Part shown: positions 1-7,341 of the stretch, piece by piece | Numbering within the stretch: the first letter of the stretch is position 1 | Layout: each line of letters begins with the position of its first letter | Assembly (NCBI GenBank): GCA_019638615.1 | Contig: JAHBTL010000004.1 | Coordinates: 226,459-290,458, forward strand | Source of the DNA: Chitinophagaceae bacterium | GTDB lineage: Bacteria > Bacteroidota > Bacteroidia > Chitinophagales > Chitinophagaceae | DNA: 64,000 nucleotides | Direction of reading: 5' to 3' | Made by a program: the position numbers and the translations under genes | Notes under the pieces: model-generated | Database searches by the model: none | What the model saw: only the letters and a program-made list of their open reading frames with translations | What the model was told of the DNA's origin: nothing

Positions 1-2
1 GT

Positions 3-644
3 TATGAACTATTGGCAGAACCAAACTATGAGCCAATGACAGTTGTCGACAAAGTAAATTTAGGGCAACTGAAAGTTGACATCGAAAATCATCAACAAGG
101 AAAGTCCGATTATTTTGAAATTAGCCGTCAGTGTGCTGACAACGGAATAGAGAAATGGGCGGTATGCCTAAGTTCTATGACTTGCACTTATGTTGACAAA
201 GCCGGAAATAAAGTTTGGGTAGAAAATATTCCTGATGCTTCCATTCAAAAGCCAACCTTTACAGTAGAGCAATTAAAAATAGCTCACAGCAAGGTAAAAT
301 CAGGTGCGGATTTTCCTTCCTACATAAGAGAAATTAAGACATTAGGCGTAACTCACTATGAAACCTATGTAAATGACGGGCATATTGACTATCATGGAGG
401 TGACAATTATACCGCAAGAGTTCCGGCAAAGTATGTCCCCTTAGTAATCGCTGACACTGCAAAAGTTGAAGAATTTAAAGCAGAGTTAATAGCCCATCAA
501 CAGGGGAAAACAGACTTCTTAACGTTTATTAAAATGTGTGCAACAACAGGCATTGAAAAATGGGAAATCTGTATGGACAAAATGACTTGCACATACTTTG
601 ACAAAGCAGGAAATGAAATATTAGTGGAACAAATACCACAATAA
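3..644 (+). CDS. DUF1398 family protein with a duplicated domain, 5' end outside window
   Basis: The frame is open to the left edge, so the gene probably starts upstream; the first usable start inside the window is TTG at 12. The first 75 or so residues match the C-terminal half of the complete domain that follows: both halves carry a 'HQQGK(S/T)D(Y/F)' stretch, 'GIEKW' and 'MTCTY(V/F)DKAGN'. The second, complete copy begins near 'FTVEQLKIAHSKVKSGADF' and contains 'SYIREIKTLGVTHYETYV'. This is the DUF1398 family (roughly 125-140 residues per domain); its function is not established. The gene is therefore a tandem duplication within one reading frame. It is the first of the same-strand run of small genes, and a palindromic spacer begins about 6 bp after its stop. 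Confidence 0.8.
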   Translation, partial: YELLAEPNYEPMTVVDKVNLGQLKVDIENHQQGKSDYFEISRQCADNGIEKWAVCLSSMTCTYVDKAGNKVWVENIPDASIQKPTFTVEQLKIAHSKVKSGADFPSYIREIKTLGVTHYETYVNDGHIDYHGGDNYTARVPAKYVPLVIADTAKVEEFKAELIAHQQGKTDFLTFIKMCATTGIEKWEICMDKMTCTYFDKAGNEILVEQIPQ

Positions 645-649
645 AAATT

Positions 650-851
650 GCCTATAACAGGCGGCTTGGCTATATGGCGGTGCGATGAATATATGCCCGG
701 CTTTTTGTTCGCTGTTCGGCTTCAGCCCCAGCCTGACGAATAACGCCGGGCAATAGAATAAACAATGAACTTTTAATTATAAATTTAGCATCGGTTACGG
801 GCTGACGAATCACGGAATTCCGCCACATCGCCAAGCCCTGTTCATTAGCTG
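650..851. repeat. Cassette-spacer palindromic repeat, copy 1
   Basis: The outer arms are complementary. The left arm, AACAGGCGGCTTGGC near 655-670, pairs with GCCAAGCCCTGTT near 831-843, leaving a two-base bulge, and the pairing continues inward as TATGGCGG with CCGCCACAT. An inner pair, TGCCCGGC and GCCGGGCA, lies inside. The blocks 'GGCGGTGCGATGAATATATGC' (without its last base) and 'CAATAGAATAAACAATG' recur in copies 2 and 3. A bulged outer stem with a large variable centre is reminiscent of integron attC sites. At about 200 bp it is longer than most attC sites, and no clear GTTRRRY box is seen. Confidence 0.8.
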
Positions 852-884
852 TCAGGCAACGAACGACACAGAAACAAGCGATAA

Positions 885-1177
885 ATGACAAAACAAGTTA
901 AGCTGACAAGATTGTAAACTGGTTTGACACAGCTCTCACAGTTGAAAATCTTATTGACAAAGCGGAGCGACAAATAATCGTTGGAAAGCATTACGATATT
1001 CATCACCCCAAACCCAAATATGTTTTGGCTTTCCTTTATGCAAAAGCAAACCAGCTTGACAAAGCAACAAAACTATTTGACAATTTAAGCGAATATCAGT
1101 TTGACAAAAATGAAGAAGTTAAAGAAAAACTGAAAACAAAGTTGTTCATGCTGACAGGGAAGAAAAACGGCACTTAA
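885..1177 (+). pseudogene. Frameshifted or 5'-damaged small gene, unknown family
   Basis: From 902 to the stop at 1175-1177 there is an open, coding-looking frame without an ATG near its start. It contains 'TVENLIDKAERQIIVGKH' and 'YVLAFLYAKANQLDKA', so it looks like a small helical, TPR-like protein. An ATG at 885 opens another frame ('MTKQVKLTRL') that stops at 915. Loss of one base near 912 would join the two frames into about 97 residues. I read this as a one-base frameshift, or as a gene whose start was lost when the spacer at 650-851 was joined to it. The family is not recognised. Confidence 0.45.
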
Positions 1178-1188
1178 CATTCGGTTTA

Positions 1189-1641
1189 ATGATAGACAAT
1201 CGTTATTCATTTGAAAGTTCGCCAGATTTACTGACGTTTGAATTTGACAGTATTGGTCCGAAAGGGGCAATAACCAAAGTTGTGCGTTACACAGAAATCA
1301 ATGTACATGGCTACTACAATCTCGGCTTCGGTGACAAGGACATTCAATCTGGCTTCATCAGCGACTTAACTGTTACCAATAACAATGACAGCCAGAAAGT
1401 ATTGGCGACTGTTGCAAGGACATTGTACTTATTTACAGAACGTTATCCCGATGCAGTTGTTCTTGCTACAGGCAGTACTATTGCACGAACAAGACTTTAT
1501 AGAATGGGCATTACAAACAACCTTGCAGACATTGAGAAAGATTTTGTCGTGCTTGGACTAACTGATAATCAATGGGAATCTTTTCGGAAAAATGTAACTT
1601 ATCATTCTTTTGCGGTACGCAGAAAATCAGTAAATTTGTAA
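1189..1641 (+). CDS. DUF6934 family protein
   Basis: This 150-residue soluble protein has the pattern I associate with DUF6934, a Bacteroidota family of unknown function: 'TFEFDSIGPKGAITKVV' near the N terminus, 'YNLGFGDKD', 'TNNNDSQKVLATVARTLY', and 'ATGSTIARTRLYRMGITNN'. There is no signal peptide or membrane segment. The stop is followed only 4 bp later by a 53-codon ORF, so the two are probably co-transcribed. A compact soluble protein paired with a very small basic one, in a mobile-looking array, would fit a toxin-antitoxin-like pair, but that is inference. The ATG at 1189 follows the stop of the preceding relic by 11 bp. Confidence 0.7.
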   Translation: MIDNRYSFESSPDLLTFEFDSIGPKGAITKVVRYTEINVHGYYNLGFGDKDIQSGFISDLTVTNNNDSQKVLATVARTLYLFTERYPDAVVLATGSTIARTRLYRMGITNNLADIEKDFVVLGLTDNQWESFRKNVTYHSFAVRRKSVNL

Positions 1642-1645
1642 CAGT

Positions 1646-1807
1646 ATGAAAACAGTGCAAAAAACAAAAACACGCAAAAAGAGGCAGCCGAAGGACTATA
1701 AAGTCAATCCTTCGCTTCAAGGAAAGTACGATGACCAACCTTTGTTTCAGGACAAAGTGAATCGTGCCAACCATATCTTAAAAACTGTCGGCATTCCCAA
1801 GTTTTGA
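1646..1807 (+). CDS. Small basic protein paired with the DUF6934 gene
   Basis: This 53-residue ORF starts 4 bp after the DUF6934 stop. Its first part is strongly basic ('KTKTRKKRQPKDYK'), followed by 'NPSLQGKYDDQPLFQDKVNRA' without its last residue and a C-terminal helix-like 'NHILKTVGIPKF'. I recall that DUF6934 genes often have a short neighbour ending in a similar way, but could not check. The tight spacing and shared orientation support a two-gene unit. The next spacer repeat begins 27 bp after the stop with CTAACA. Confidence 0.6.
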   Translation: MKTVQKTKTRKKRQPKDYKVNPSLQGKYDDQPLFQDKVNRANHILKTVGIPKF

Positions 1808-1833
1808 CCCTTCAGAATTGACCAGTACTGCCA

Positions 1834-2075
1834 CTAACATTTGGTTTGACAATATGGCGGTGCGACGAATATATGCCCGGCTTTTTATTCGCTGTTCGGC
1901 TTCCCCGCCTGAATGACGCAGTCGGGCAGGAGTCCCGGCTGACGAACCTGCCTGCCGGTAGGCAAGTAACGCCGGGTAATAGAATAAACAATGAACATTT
2001 TCCGCCGCGGCGGATTAGCATCGGTTACGGACAGGAATCACGGGATACTGCCACATCGCCAATCCATACCGTTGA
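1834..2075. repeat. Cassette-spacer palindromic repeat, copy 2
   Basis: It shares with copy 1 the blocks 'TATGGCGGTGCGA', 'GAATATATGCCCGGC', 'TCGCTGTTCGGCTTC', 'CAATAGAATAAACAATGAAC', 'AGCATCGGTTACGG' and 'CCACATCGCCAA'. The outermost arms differ from copy 1 (CTAACATTTGGTTTGAC on the left, CCAATCCATACCG on the right). The centre carries an extra palindrome, CCTGCCTGCCGGTAGGC, near 1929-1945. The conserved core with variable outer arms is what one would expect if each spacer were a hybrid of two boundaries. Short open frames on both strands inside it are not genes. Confidence 0.8.
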
Positions 2076-2134
2076 CGGTAACTATATTTAACCTCTCCAT
2101 GACACAATCTTACAACCAGACTTTTTCCTTAAAC

Positions 2135-2506
2135 ATGTTTTGCAAGACGATATCTATCCTGTTAACTGTAGTAAGTTTTTTCAGTTGTAATGCACAATCA
2201 TCTAAGGATACGACTACGACTGTAGCTGAGTTCACAGTAGTACCAAAGCTTAATCGATCCCGCTTTTTGCGGGACCCGAAATCGGCCGTAGTCCCAGCCT
2301 GCCGGCTGGCAGGGATTTCGGGCGGCTTTTTGGTTACTTTTTTCCGCAAAAAAGTAACAAAGAAACCAGCACCAGGCTTTGTAGTTGAAAAGAAAGCGAG
2401 TTTCATAAGCAATAAACGCGCAGTTCATACTTCATTGATAAACAGTCAACTGAATAATATGTCATTGTTAGACGACACCACACAACAAAACGAAATCAAC
2501 GAATAA
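2135..2506 (+). CDS. Putative lipoprotein interrupted in frame by a palindromic repeat
   Basis: From the ATG at 2135 the protein has a lipoprotein signal peptide ending in 'VSFFSCNAQ', with the acylated cysteine in 'FSC'. An upstream in-frame ATG at 2099 is possible, but the later one gives a normal signal length. After 'TVVPKL' the coding sequence runs through a dispersed palindromic element (about 2253-2365) that adds a basic, low-complexity stretch without closing the frame. It then continues with 'VVEKKASF' to the end. The mature part has no recognised domain. It may be a decayed gene or a small lipoprotein tolerating an in-frame insertion. The STM3941-family gene starts 3 bp after its stop. 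Confidence 0.4.
   Translation: MFCKTISILLTVVSFFSCNAQSSKDTTTTVAEFTVVPKLNRSRFLRDPKSAVVPACRLAGISGGFLVTFFRKKVTKKPAPGFVVEKKASFISNKRAVHTSLINSQLNNMSLLDDTTQQNEINE
2253..2365. repeat. Compound palindromic element inside an ORF
   Basis: Three hairpins lie side by side: GTCCCGCAAAAAGCGGGATC (read on the minus strand, 2257-2276), CCTGCCGGCTGGCAGG near 2298-2313, and GGTTACTTTTTT pairing with AAAAAAGTAAC near 2332-2358. Flanking CCCGAAATC / GATTTCGGG also pair. Similar GC-rich and 'GGTTACTTTTTT' palindromes occur between genes in many Bacteroidota; here the element sits inside an open frame and keeps it open. Confidence 0.7.
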
Positions 2507-2509
2507 CTT

Positions 2510-3049
2510 ATGACACAGGACGGGCAAATTGAAATTCCATTGAGTAAACAGAAAATGATTTTGACACTTTTAGGTTCGATCGCTTTTGTGGGACTTGGAA
2601 TTTGGTTTTTAATCGATCCGCCGAAAGTCAGTAATCCAATTTTAGGCAACCCGGCAGTTATTTTTATTGCAGGACTTGCTTCCCTTTTATTTTTTGGACT
2701 TGTAGCTGTAACAGCTTTTCGGAAACTTTCAGACAAAAAAGCGGGTCTTATCATAAACAGGCAAGGTATTATTGACAATTCGGGCGGAACTTTTGGGGGA
2801 CTTGTTTTATGGGCGGATATTGAAGAAATTAAAGTCTCCCAGGTAATGAGCCAAAAATTCCTGACGTTTATAGTAAGAAACCCGCAGGACTATTTGGACA
2901 AAGTAACAAATCCGCTAAAAAGAAAAGGAATGGAAATGAATTATAGAACTTATGATTCGCCAATTAGTATTTCAGCAAATTCATTACAAACAAACTTTGA
3001 CAATTTATATAACTTGCTGACGGAAAAACTGAAAGAATATAAATCGTGA
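2510..3049 (+). CDS. STM3941 family membrane protein
   Basis: This 179-residue protein has two hydrophobic segments, near residues 15-35 ('LTLLGSIAFVGLGIWFLI') and 48-70 ('AVIFIAGLASLLFFGLVAV'). A soluble C-terminal part follows, with 'GLIINRQGIIDNSG' and 'VLWADIEEIKV', the pattern of a PH-like bacterial domain. This order matches proteins named STM3941 family, small inner-membrane proteins of unknown function. It begins 3 bp after the preceding putative lipoprotein ORF, so both could lie in one unit. It is the likely functional cargo of this array segment. Confidence 0.7.
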   Translation: MTQDGQIEIPLSKQKMILTLLGSIAFVGLGIWFLIDPPKVSNPILGNPAVIFIAGLASLLFFGLVAVTAFRKLSDKKAGLIINRQGIIDNSGGTFGGLVLWADIEEIKVSQVMSQKFLTFIVRNPQDYLDKVTNPLKRKGMEMNYRTYDSPISISANSLQTNFDNLYNLLTEKLKEYKS

Positions 3050-3320
3050 AATCAATGAACAGGCAACAATCGGTTTTGTACAAGTTAGGGTTGACATTGT
3101 AATATCAATAAATTGAAAATCCCGGCTTACCCGCAGGCAGGAGCTCCGTCAGGTGAATAAGTGTCAGCCTTTGTACTCAATTTCATCATCATGTTTCGAC
3201 CATGCAGTGGTTGTGACCAGACGGATTTATGTTTACCGCCTGCACAAAGCCGCCGGACGTCAGCGATTATCGTAAAGCGACACCCAGCAAACAGGAAACA
3301 AGTAAAAAGATGACTCAAAA
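3050..3320. other. Degenerate spacer, no gene seen
   Basis: This stretch holds no convincing coding region. It contains 'CCCGCAGGCAGG' (near 3128-3139), 'GTCAGGTGAATAAGTG' and 'GCCGCCGGACGTCAGCG', word types seen in the other array spacers. I read it as a decayed spacer between the STM3941-family gene and rmuC. Confidence 0.4.
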
Positions 3321-4943
3321 ATGGAAGCAACAAGTTTAATAGCAGGGCTTTTAACCGGTGGTGCGATTGCCTGCATCATTCTGTATTTGATTAGCAGGAT
3401 AAAATATGTTTCAAAAAAGGAGTTTGATAAACTGTCCTTACAGCACAACGAAACAATTACAGATCTTAAATTGTTTGAAAATAAAGCACAAACACTTCAG
3501 GCAGTCAACAATACTCTTTCTGATAAATTAACTTCAAAAGAAAATGAAGTTACACGACTTCAAACCAGGATGGCTTCTCTGGAAACAAACCTGGCAAACA
3601 GCGGGAACAGGATCAACGATCTTTCAGAGAGACTAGCTGCCGAACTTGCGGCAAATAAAAATCTACAGGACGAGATAAACCTGCGCAAGCAGAAAATTGC
3701 CGAACTGACTGCAAACAACAGCGCTGTAACCGAAAATTTATCAAAGCAAAGCACAGTCAACGATAAACAAGCTGAACAAATAGAAGCGCTGACAGCCAGA
3801 CTTACCGAACTGACATCACAGGTTAGTAAGCTGACCGCGGACAACACAACACTGAACGAAAAACTTGCAACTCAAAAAACGGAGGTGGAAGCGCTTCAAA
3901 AAACAGCGCATTTACAGTTTGAGAAAATCGCAAATAAATTACTGGAAGAAAAATCTGAAAAATTTACTGAAACCAACAAGGCAAATATCGAAACGCTTTT
4001 AAACCCGTTAAAAGAAGATATTAATAAATTCAAAGAAAAAGTGGAAGCGACCCACACAGAAGACACGAAACAACGGACATCATTAGAAGAAAGAATAAAG
4101 AGCTTAATCGAGCAAACCAATAAAGTAAGCACTGAAGCAAACAACCTGGCGACGGCTTTAAAAGGAAAAGCTCAAAAAAGAGGAAACTGGGGCGAGGTGA
4201 TTTTGGAAAGAATACTTGAATCATCAGGCTTAACAAAAGACAGAGAATATTTTGTCCAGCAATCAATCAAAGATGACGAGGGAAAAACACAACGACTTGA
4301 CGTCAGGGTAAATCTGCCCGATGAAAGAGTGATCATCATTGATTCAAAAGTTTCCCTGATTGCGTATGACCATTACTCGGCTGGCGAAGATAGTGACGAA
4401 CAAAAGAAATACCTTGCAGAACACATCAGCGCAACCAAACTTCATATTGACCAGCTAAGTGAGAAAAGATATGATGATATTGAAGCCTCATTGGATTTTA
4501 CAATGATGTTCATACCGATAGAACCTGCTTATTTATTGGCCATTCAGGGCGATATTGACTTATGGTCGTATGCTTATTCTAAAAGGATTTTGTTGGTCAG
4601 CCCTACAACTTTAATCGCCTGTCTTAAATTGTTCTCCGATTTGTGGAGGCGAGAATGGCAAAACAAAAACGCTATGGACATCGTAAAGCGTGGTGAATTA
4701 CTTTATGAAAAATTTGTAGGGTTCACAGAAAACTTTGAAGAAATAGGCAGAAAGCTAAGCTCAACTCAAAAAGTCTATGACGACGCGTTGGGACAACTTA
4801 AAACAGGCAGGGGCAATGTAATAAGCCAGGCTGTTCAGCTAAAAAATTTGGGACTGAAATCTGATAAAAAAATTCCTGAAAGGATGCTTCCATTGAACAT
4901 GGGCGATACGGAAATTGAAGATAAAAAAGATACTGAGCAATAA
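3321..4943 (+). CDS. rmuC: DNA recombination protein RmuC
   Basis: The 540-residue protein has an N-terminal membrane anchor (residues 3-25, 'SLIAGLLTGGAIACIILYLI'). A long coiled coil to about residue 270 is rich in K, E, Q, N and L. A C-terminal RmuC domain has a restriction-endonuclease-like fold: 'KRGNWGEVILERIL', 'RLDVRVNLPD' and 'IIIDSKVSL' give the E, D and DxK pattern of a PD-(D/E)xK active site. RmuC proteins limit inversions between short inverted repeats in E. coli. That is notable for a gene lying in a stretch full of inverted repeats, though a functional link is only speculation. ATG 3321 is used; the nearby ATG at 3310 is out of frame. A spacer starts directly at the stop with ATAACAAACC. 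Confidence 0.92.
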   Translation: MEATSLIAGLLTGGAIACIILYLISRIKYVSKKEFDKLSLQHNETITDLKLFENKAQTLQAVNNTLSDKLTSKENEVTRLQTRMASLETNLANSGNRINDLSERLAAELAANKNLQDEINLRKQKIAELTANNSAVTENLSKQSTVNDKQAEQIEALTARLTELTSQVSKLTADNTTLNEKLATQKTEVEALQKTAHLQFEKIANKLLEEKSEKFTETNKANIETLLNPLKEDINKFKEKVEATHTEDTKQRTSLEERIKSLIEQTNKVSTEANNLATALKGKAQKRGNWGEVILERILESSGLTKDREYFVQQSIKDDEGKTQRLDVRVNLPDERVIIIDSKVSLIAYDHYSAGEDSDEQKKYLAEHISATKLHIDQLSEKRYDDIEASLDFTMMFIPIEPAYLLAIQGDIDLWSYAYSKRILLVSPTTLIACLKLFSDLWRREWQNKNAMDIVKRGELLYEKFVGFTENFEEIGRKLSSTQKVYDDALGQLKTGRGNVISQAVQLKNLGLKSDKKIPERMLPLNMGDTEIEDKKDTEQ

Positions 4944-5100
4944 ATAACAAACCGCTGACAGGGTGTTTGTATTATGTTGACAAACATCCCACATACGTAT
5001 GAATTATTCGCCCGTGTGAATGACGTAGTCGGGAAGGCCGGCCTGAACTGCCGAAGGGCAGGCGGGTTTTCCATTCCGAAGTCTCAGAACTGTCCACCCA
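4944..5100. repeat. Spacer repeat, second family, copy 1
   Basis: The block at about 5047-5092 contains CCGAAGGGCAGGCGGG followed by TTTTCCATTCCGAAGTCTC. It is closely matched at 5909-5954. The left part starts with ATAACAAACCGCTGACAGGG right at the rmuC stop. It includes GGGTGTTTGT paired with ACAAACATCCC around 4962-4988, a short hairpin. No gene is seen. Confidence 0.6.
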
Positions 5101-5104
5101 AAAA

Positions 5105-5284
5105 ATGGAAACAAAAATTCTTACCGTTATAGCCAATGCTAAAACGACAGTGACAACGAGAAAGACATTAACATTTATTTTACTGACAATTACGATTTTT
5201 GTTTTTGGTCAGACTGACATTTTATCCAGGTATCATGCAGCAGGCAGCTTACTAAATTTCGGGCTGACATACAAGAAGTACTGA
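5105..5284 (+). CDS. Small secreted or membrane protein, possibly a truncated gene
   Basis: This 59-residue ORF has a hydrophobic stretch 'TLTFILLTITIFVFG' at residues 21-35, then 'QTDILSRYHAAGSLLNFGL'. It resembles a Chitinophagaceae signal peptide ending at 'VFGQ' followed by only about 24 residues, so it may be the 5' remnant of a larger secreted protein. It lies 18 bp upstream of the zinc-ribbon ORF and in the same direction. No family is recognised. Confidence 0.35.
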   Translation: METKILTVIANAKTTVTTRKTLTFILLTITIFVFGQTDILSRYHAAGSLLNFGLTYKKY

Positions 5285-5302
5285 AAAGGGAACATCTTAT
5301 TC

Positions 5303-5512
5303 ATGGACAAGAAACAAGGCAAAAGAAGTGTAGGTATATGCGCTGAATGTGGAAGCGGATACTATACAGAGACTTCACAAATGGTTTCTTTATGTCCCAA
5401 TTGCAGCCATCTTTTATATGGCTACAAAAACTGCTCTCACCAGTTTGACGATGGCAGATGTTTGAAATGCTTTTGGAATGGCACTACCACGAATTTTTGC
5501 AGTGTAAATTAG
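5303..5512 (+). CDS. Small zinc-ribbon protein
   Basis: This 69-residue protein has cysteine pairs spaced like zinc ligands: 'CAEC' near residue 13, 'CPNC' near 31, then 'NCSHQFDDGRCLKC' near 44-57. The last pair, preceded by a histidine, could form a second site. It is probably soluble and may bind nucleic acid or protein. The following 113-residue ORF begins 15 bp after its stop, so the two are likely co-transcribed. No specific family is recognised. Confidence 0.6.
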   Translation: MDKKQGKRSVGICAECGSGYYTETSQMVSLCPNCSHLLYGYKNCSHQFDDGRCLKCFWNGTTTNFCSVN

Positions 5513-5527
5513 ATCGGGTATGTCAAA

Positions 5528-5869
5528 ATGAGATTCTGGAGAAATAACAAAGAAAAGGCACGGACATCGGCGCAGCAAGTAATCAGTAGAGAAGATGTCT
5601 TAGCTGGGTTGAATCTACTTTGTGCTTATTTTGAAAGAAATAGTCAAAATAATACCACGTTTAGACCGGAATTCGAAACTTCAGGAATTATCTACTCAAT
5701 ATTAGAGGCGAAACAAGTACTTACAGTGATGGATGTTACTGCTATAGTTAAATTAATAAAAGACATGGACGAAGTAGAGCATTATGATGGAAGCGGATGG
5801 CTTGATTATAAAATACGACTAAGCTATTTCCTTAGACTTAGTGGTTTCGATGTAAACTTGTTTGAATAA
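5528..5869 (+). CDS. Hypothetical protein
   Basis: This 113-residue soluble protein starts with a basic stretch ('RFWRNNKEKARTS'), then predicted helices including 'DVLAGLNLLCAYFERN', 'ETSGIIYSILEAKQVLTVM', and 'WLDYKIRLSYFLRLSGFDV'. It has no signal peptide or membrane segment, and I do not recognise the family. It follows the zinc-ribbon gene closely. A CCTAACACATG motif appears 3 bp after its stop, marking the next spacer. Confidence 0.55.
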   Translation: MRFWRNNKEKARTSAQQVISREDVLAGLNLLCAYFERNSQNNTTFRPEFETSGIIYSILEAKQVLTVMDVTAIVKLIKDMDEVEHYDGSGWLDYKIRLSYFLRLSGFDVNLFE

Positions 5870-5872
5870 TGC

Positions 5873-5971
5873 CCTAACACATGCATTTGAGTTATGTCGG
5901 CTAACACCCGCCTGACCGAACGGGCAGGTTTTCCATTCGGAAGTTTCGAAACCGCCCCGCCAAAAGCGGGG
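5873..5971. repeat. Spacer repeat, second family, copy 2
   Basis: The block 5909-5954 contains CGAACGGGCAGG and TTTTCCATTCGGAAGTTTCG and matches 5047-5092. It is followed by a perfect hairpin, CCCCGC (5955-5960) with GCGGGG (5966-5971). The left edge, CCTAACACATGCATTTGAG, lies just after a stop codon, as in other array spacers. Confidence 0.65.
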
Positions 5972-6001
5972 AACACGAATGCTTAATCATGAACCGTGAT
6001 T

Positions 6002-6877
6002 ATGAAACCTCTGTTACTAATTGCTTATTTATTTTTATTTTCTTGCCATTCAATAAACGACAAGCAGAATAATGACATGTCAGAAATGTTTACTGAAAAC
6101 CAAATACTACATCAATTAGATTTAGCTTTTGCGGGTACTCCAAACGAGTACTACCCCAAAGGACGACCTCAGGACATTAAATATAATTTCTTCCTTGACC
6201 TTGAGCATGGTTATTGCGTGACGGCGGGAAGTAGGATTCATTTATATGCAGACTCGACAAGGTGGGCAATTGTATTTGAAAAAAGCGGCTATCAAAACAG
6301 AGCCACCGCTGCAGAAATAGAACTAAATTATGTTGGCAATTGCATTGACTATCCAATTGATAAATATCCTGAACGAAATTATATCACTAATTCAAGCAGA
6401 ATAATATTAATTGACCCGACTGAATTTTCAAAGATTGAAAATAAGGAGGGAAAAGACATGGAAACATTTGAATTAATTGGGCAAGACGTGGAAGAAATCA
6501 AAGTGAGAGATAACTCTATTCCTTTTGACAACGATTACAGGAATTATGAGAAATCAGGAATAAAAGTCAGGGACTATGAAAATCCTAAGAAACTCATTGG
6601 CTTTGATGACTTTGTACGATATTTAAATGAAACGAATCCATCTGTTATTAGTGCAACGGAAGAAGATATTCGTCAACATATTCCCAAAGACTTACCAAAA
6701 ATAATGACCATAAAAGAGTTTCATTTCATAAGCTTTTATAACAAATCAAATCCACCAAGCACACAGGAAACATATAAACTAATTGCAAAAGTTTTAGTGA
6801 CACACGACTCGACAAAATGGGAACCGGCACAAAAACCGAATAACCACTGGGCTAATTGGGAATCGGGCAATCTTTAA
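6002..6877 (+). CDS. DUF7003-like lipoprotein
   Basis: The ATG at 6002 gives a 291-residue protein with a lipoprotein signal peptide ('LLLIAYLFLFSCHS', cysteine near residue 15); an in-frame GTG at 5996 is less likely. The mature protein contains 'NQILHQLDLAFAGTPNEYYP', 'DIKYNFFLDLEHGY', 'RIHLYADSTRWAIVFEKSGY', 'AEIELNYVGNCIDYPI' and 'YPERNYITNSSRIILIDP'. I recall this series as DUF7003, a family of unknown function. The signal peptide is unusual for that family as I remember it. It stands alone between spacers. Confidence 0.6.
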   Translation: MKPLLLIAYLFLFSCHSINDKQNNDMSEMFTENQILHQLDLAFAGTPNEYYPKGRPQDIKYNFFLDLEHGYCVTAGSRIHLYADSTRWAIVFEKSGYQNRATAAEIELNYVGNCIDYPIDKYPERNYITNSSRIILIDPTEFSKIENKEGKDMETFELIGQDVEEIKVRDNSIPFDNDYRNYEKSGIKVRDYENPKKLIGFDDFVRYLNETNPSVISATEEDIRQHIPKDLPKIMTIKEFHFISFYNKSNPPSTQETYKLIAKVLVTHDSTKWEPAQKPNNHWANWESGNL

Positions 6878-6966
6878 AGCAGAATGGCCACAGCTAATAC
6901 TGCGTATTGTAGCAAACGGGACTGACATAGCGCGGCTTTAGCAGACGAATAACACTTGCTAACAAA

Positions 6967-7341
6967 ATGAAAGACGACATAGACAACTTTTTAACACAAT
7001 ACAGCGAAGAGGTTTTTAGCAATGCTCAAAAACTTCGAGAAATCATTTTGGAAAATTTACCCGGAGTACTGGAACAAATAGATATTCCTGCAAAAATGAT
7101 AGCTTACGCTTACGGACAGAAATATATTGAAATGATTTGTATACTCATACCTTCCACAAAAGGACTTAAACTTGGTTTTTATAAAGGTATGGATTTGCCG
7201 GATCCTGAAAATTTATTAAGCAGGAATGGCAAAATCTCACGTTATATAGAGATCAGGAAACAGCAAGATATAAAAATCAAACCATTGACAGTTTTGCTGG
7301 AAGAAGCCTTTAAAGCATACAAAAAACGAAACAACAAATGA
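6967..7341 (+). CDS. DUF1801 (YdhG-like) family protein
   Basis: This 124-residue protein carries the DUF1801 pattern: an N-terminal 'DNFLTQYSEEVFSNAQKLRE' helix, 'PAKMIAYAYGQKYIEMICIL', 'GLKLGFYKGMDLPDPENLL', then a conserved C-terminal 'LEEAFKAY'. Members resemble Fra/YdhG, an iron-chaperone-like fold, but most have no known role. It is translationally coupled to the next gene, whose ATG overlaps this stop by 4 bp (ATGA). The spacer just upstream ends in 'ACACTTGCTAAC', 3 bp before the start. Confidence 0.75.
   Translation: MKDDIDNFLTQYSEEVFSNAQKLREIILENLPGVLEQIDIPAKMIAYAYGQKYIEMICILIPSTKGLKLGFYKGMDLPDPENLLSRNGKISRYIEIRKQQDIKIKPLTVLLEEAFKAYKKRNNK

Noticed and set aside
670-891. Short ORFs inside repeat copy 1, and similar ones in copy 2 (1812-2091)
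   Set aside because: They consist of repeat sequence, occur on both strands, and have no coding character apart from the repeat itself.
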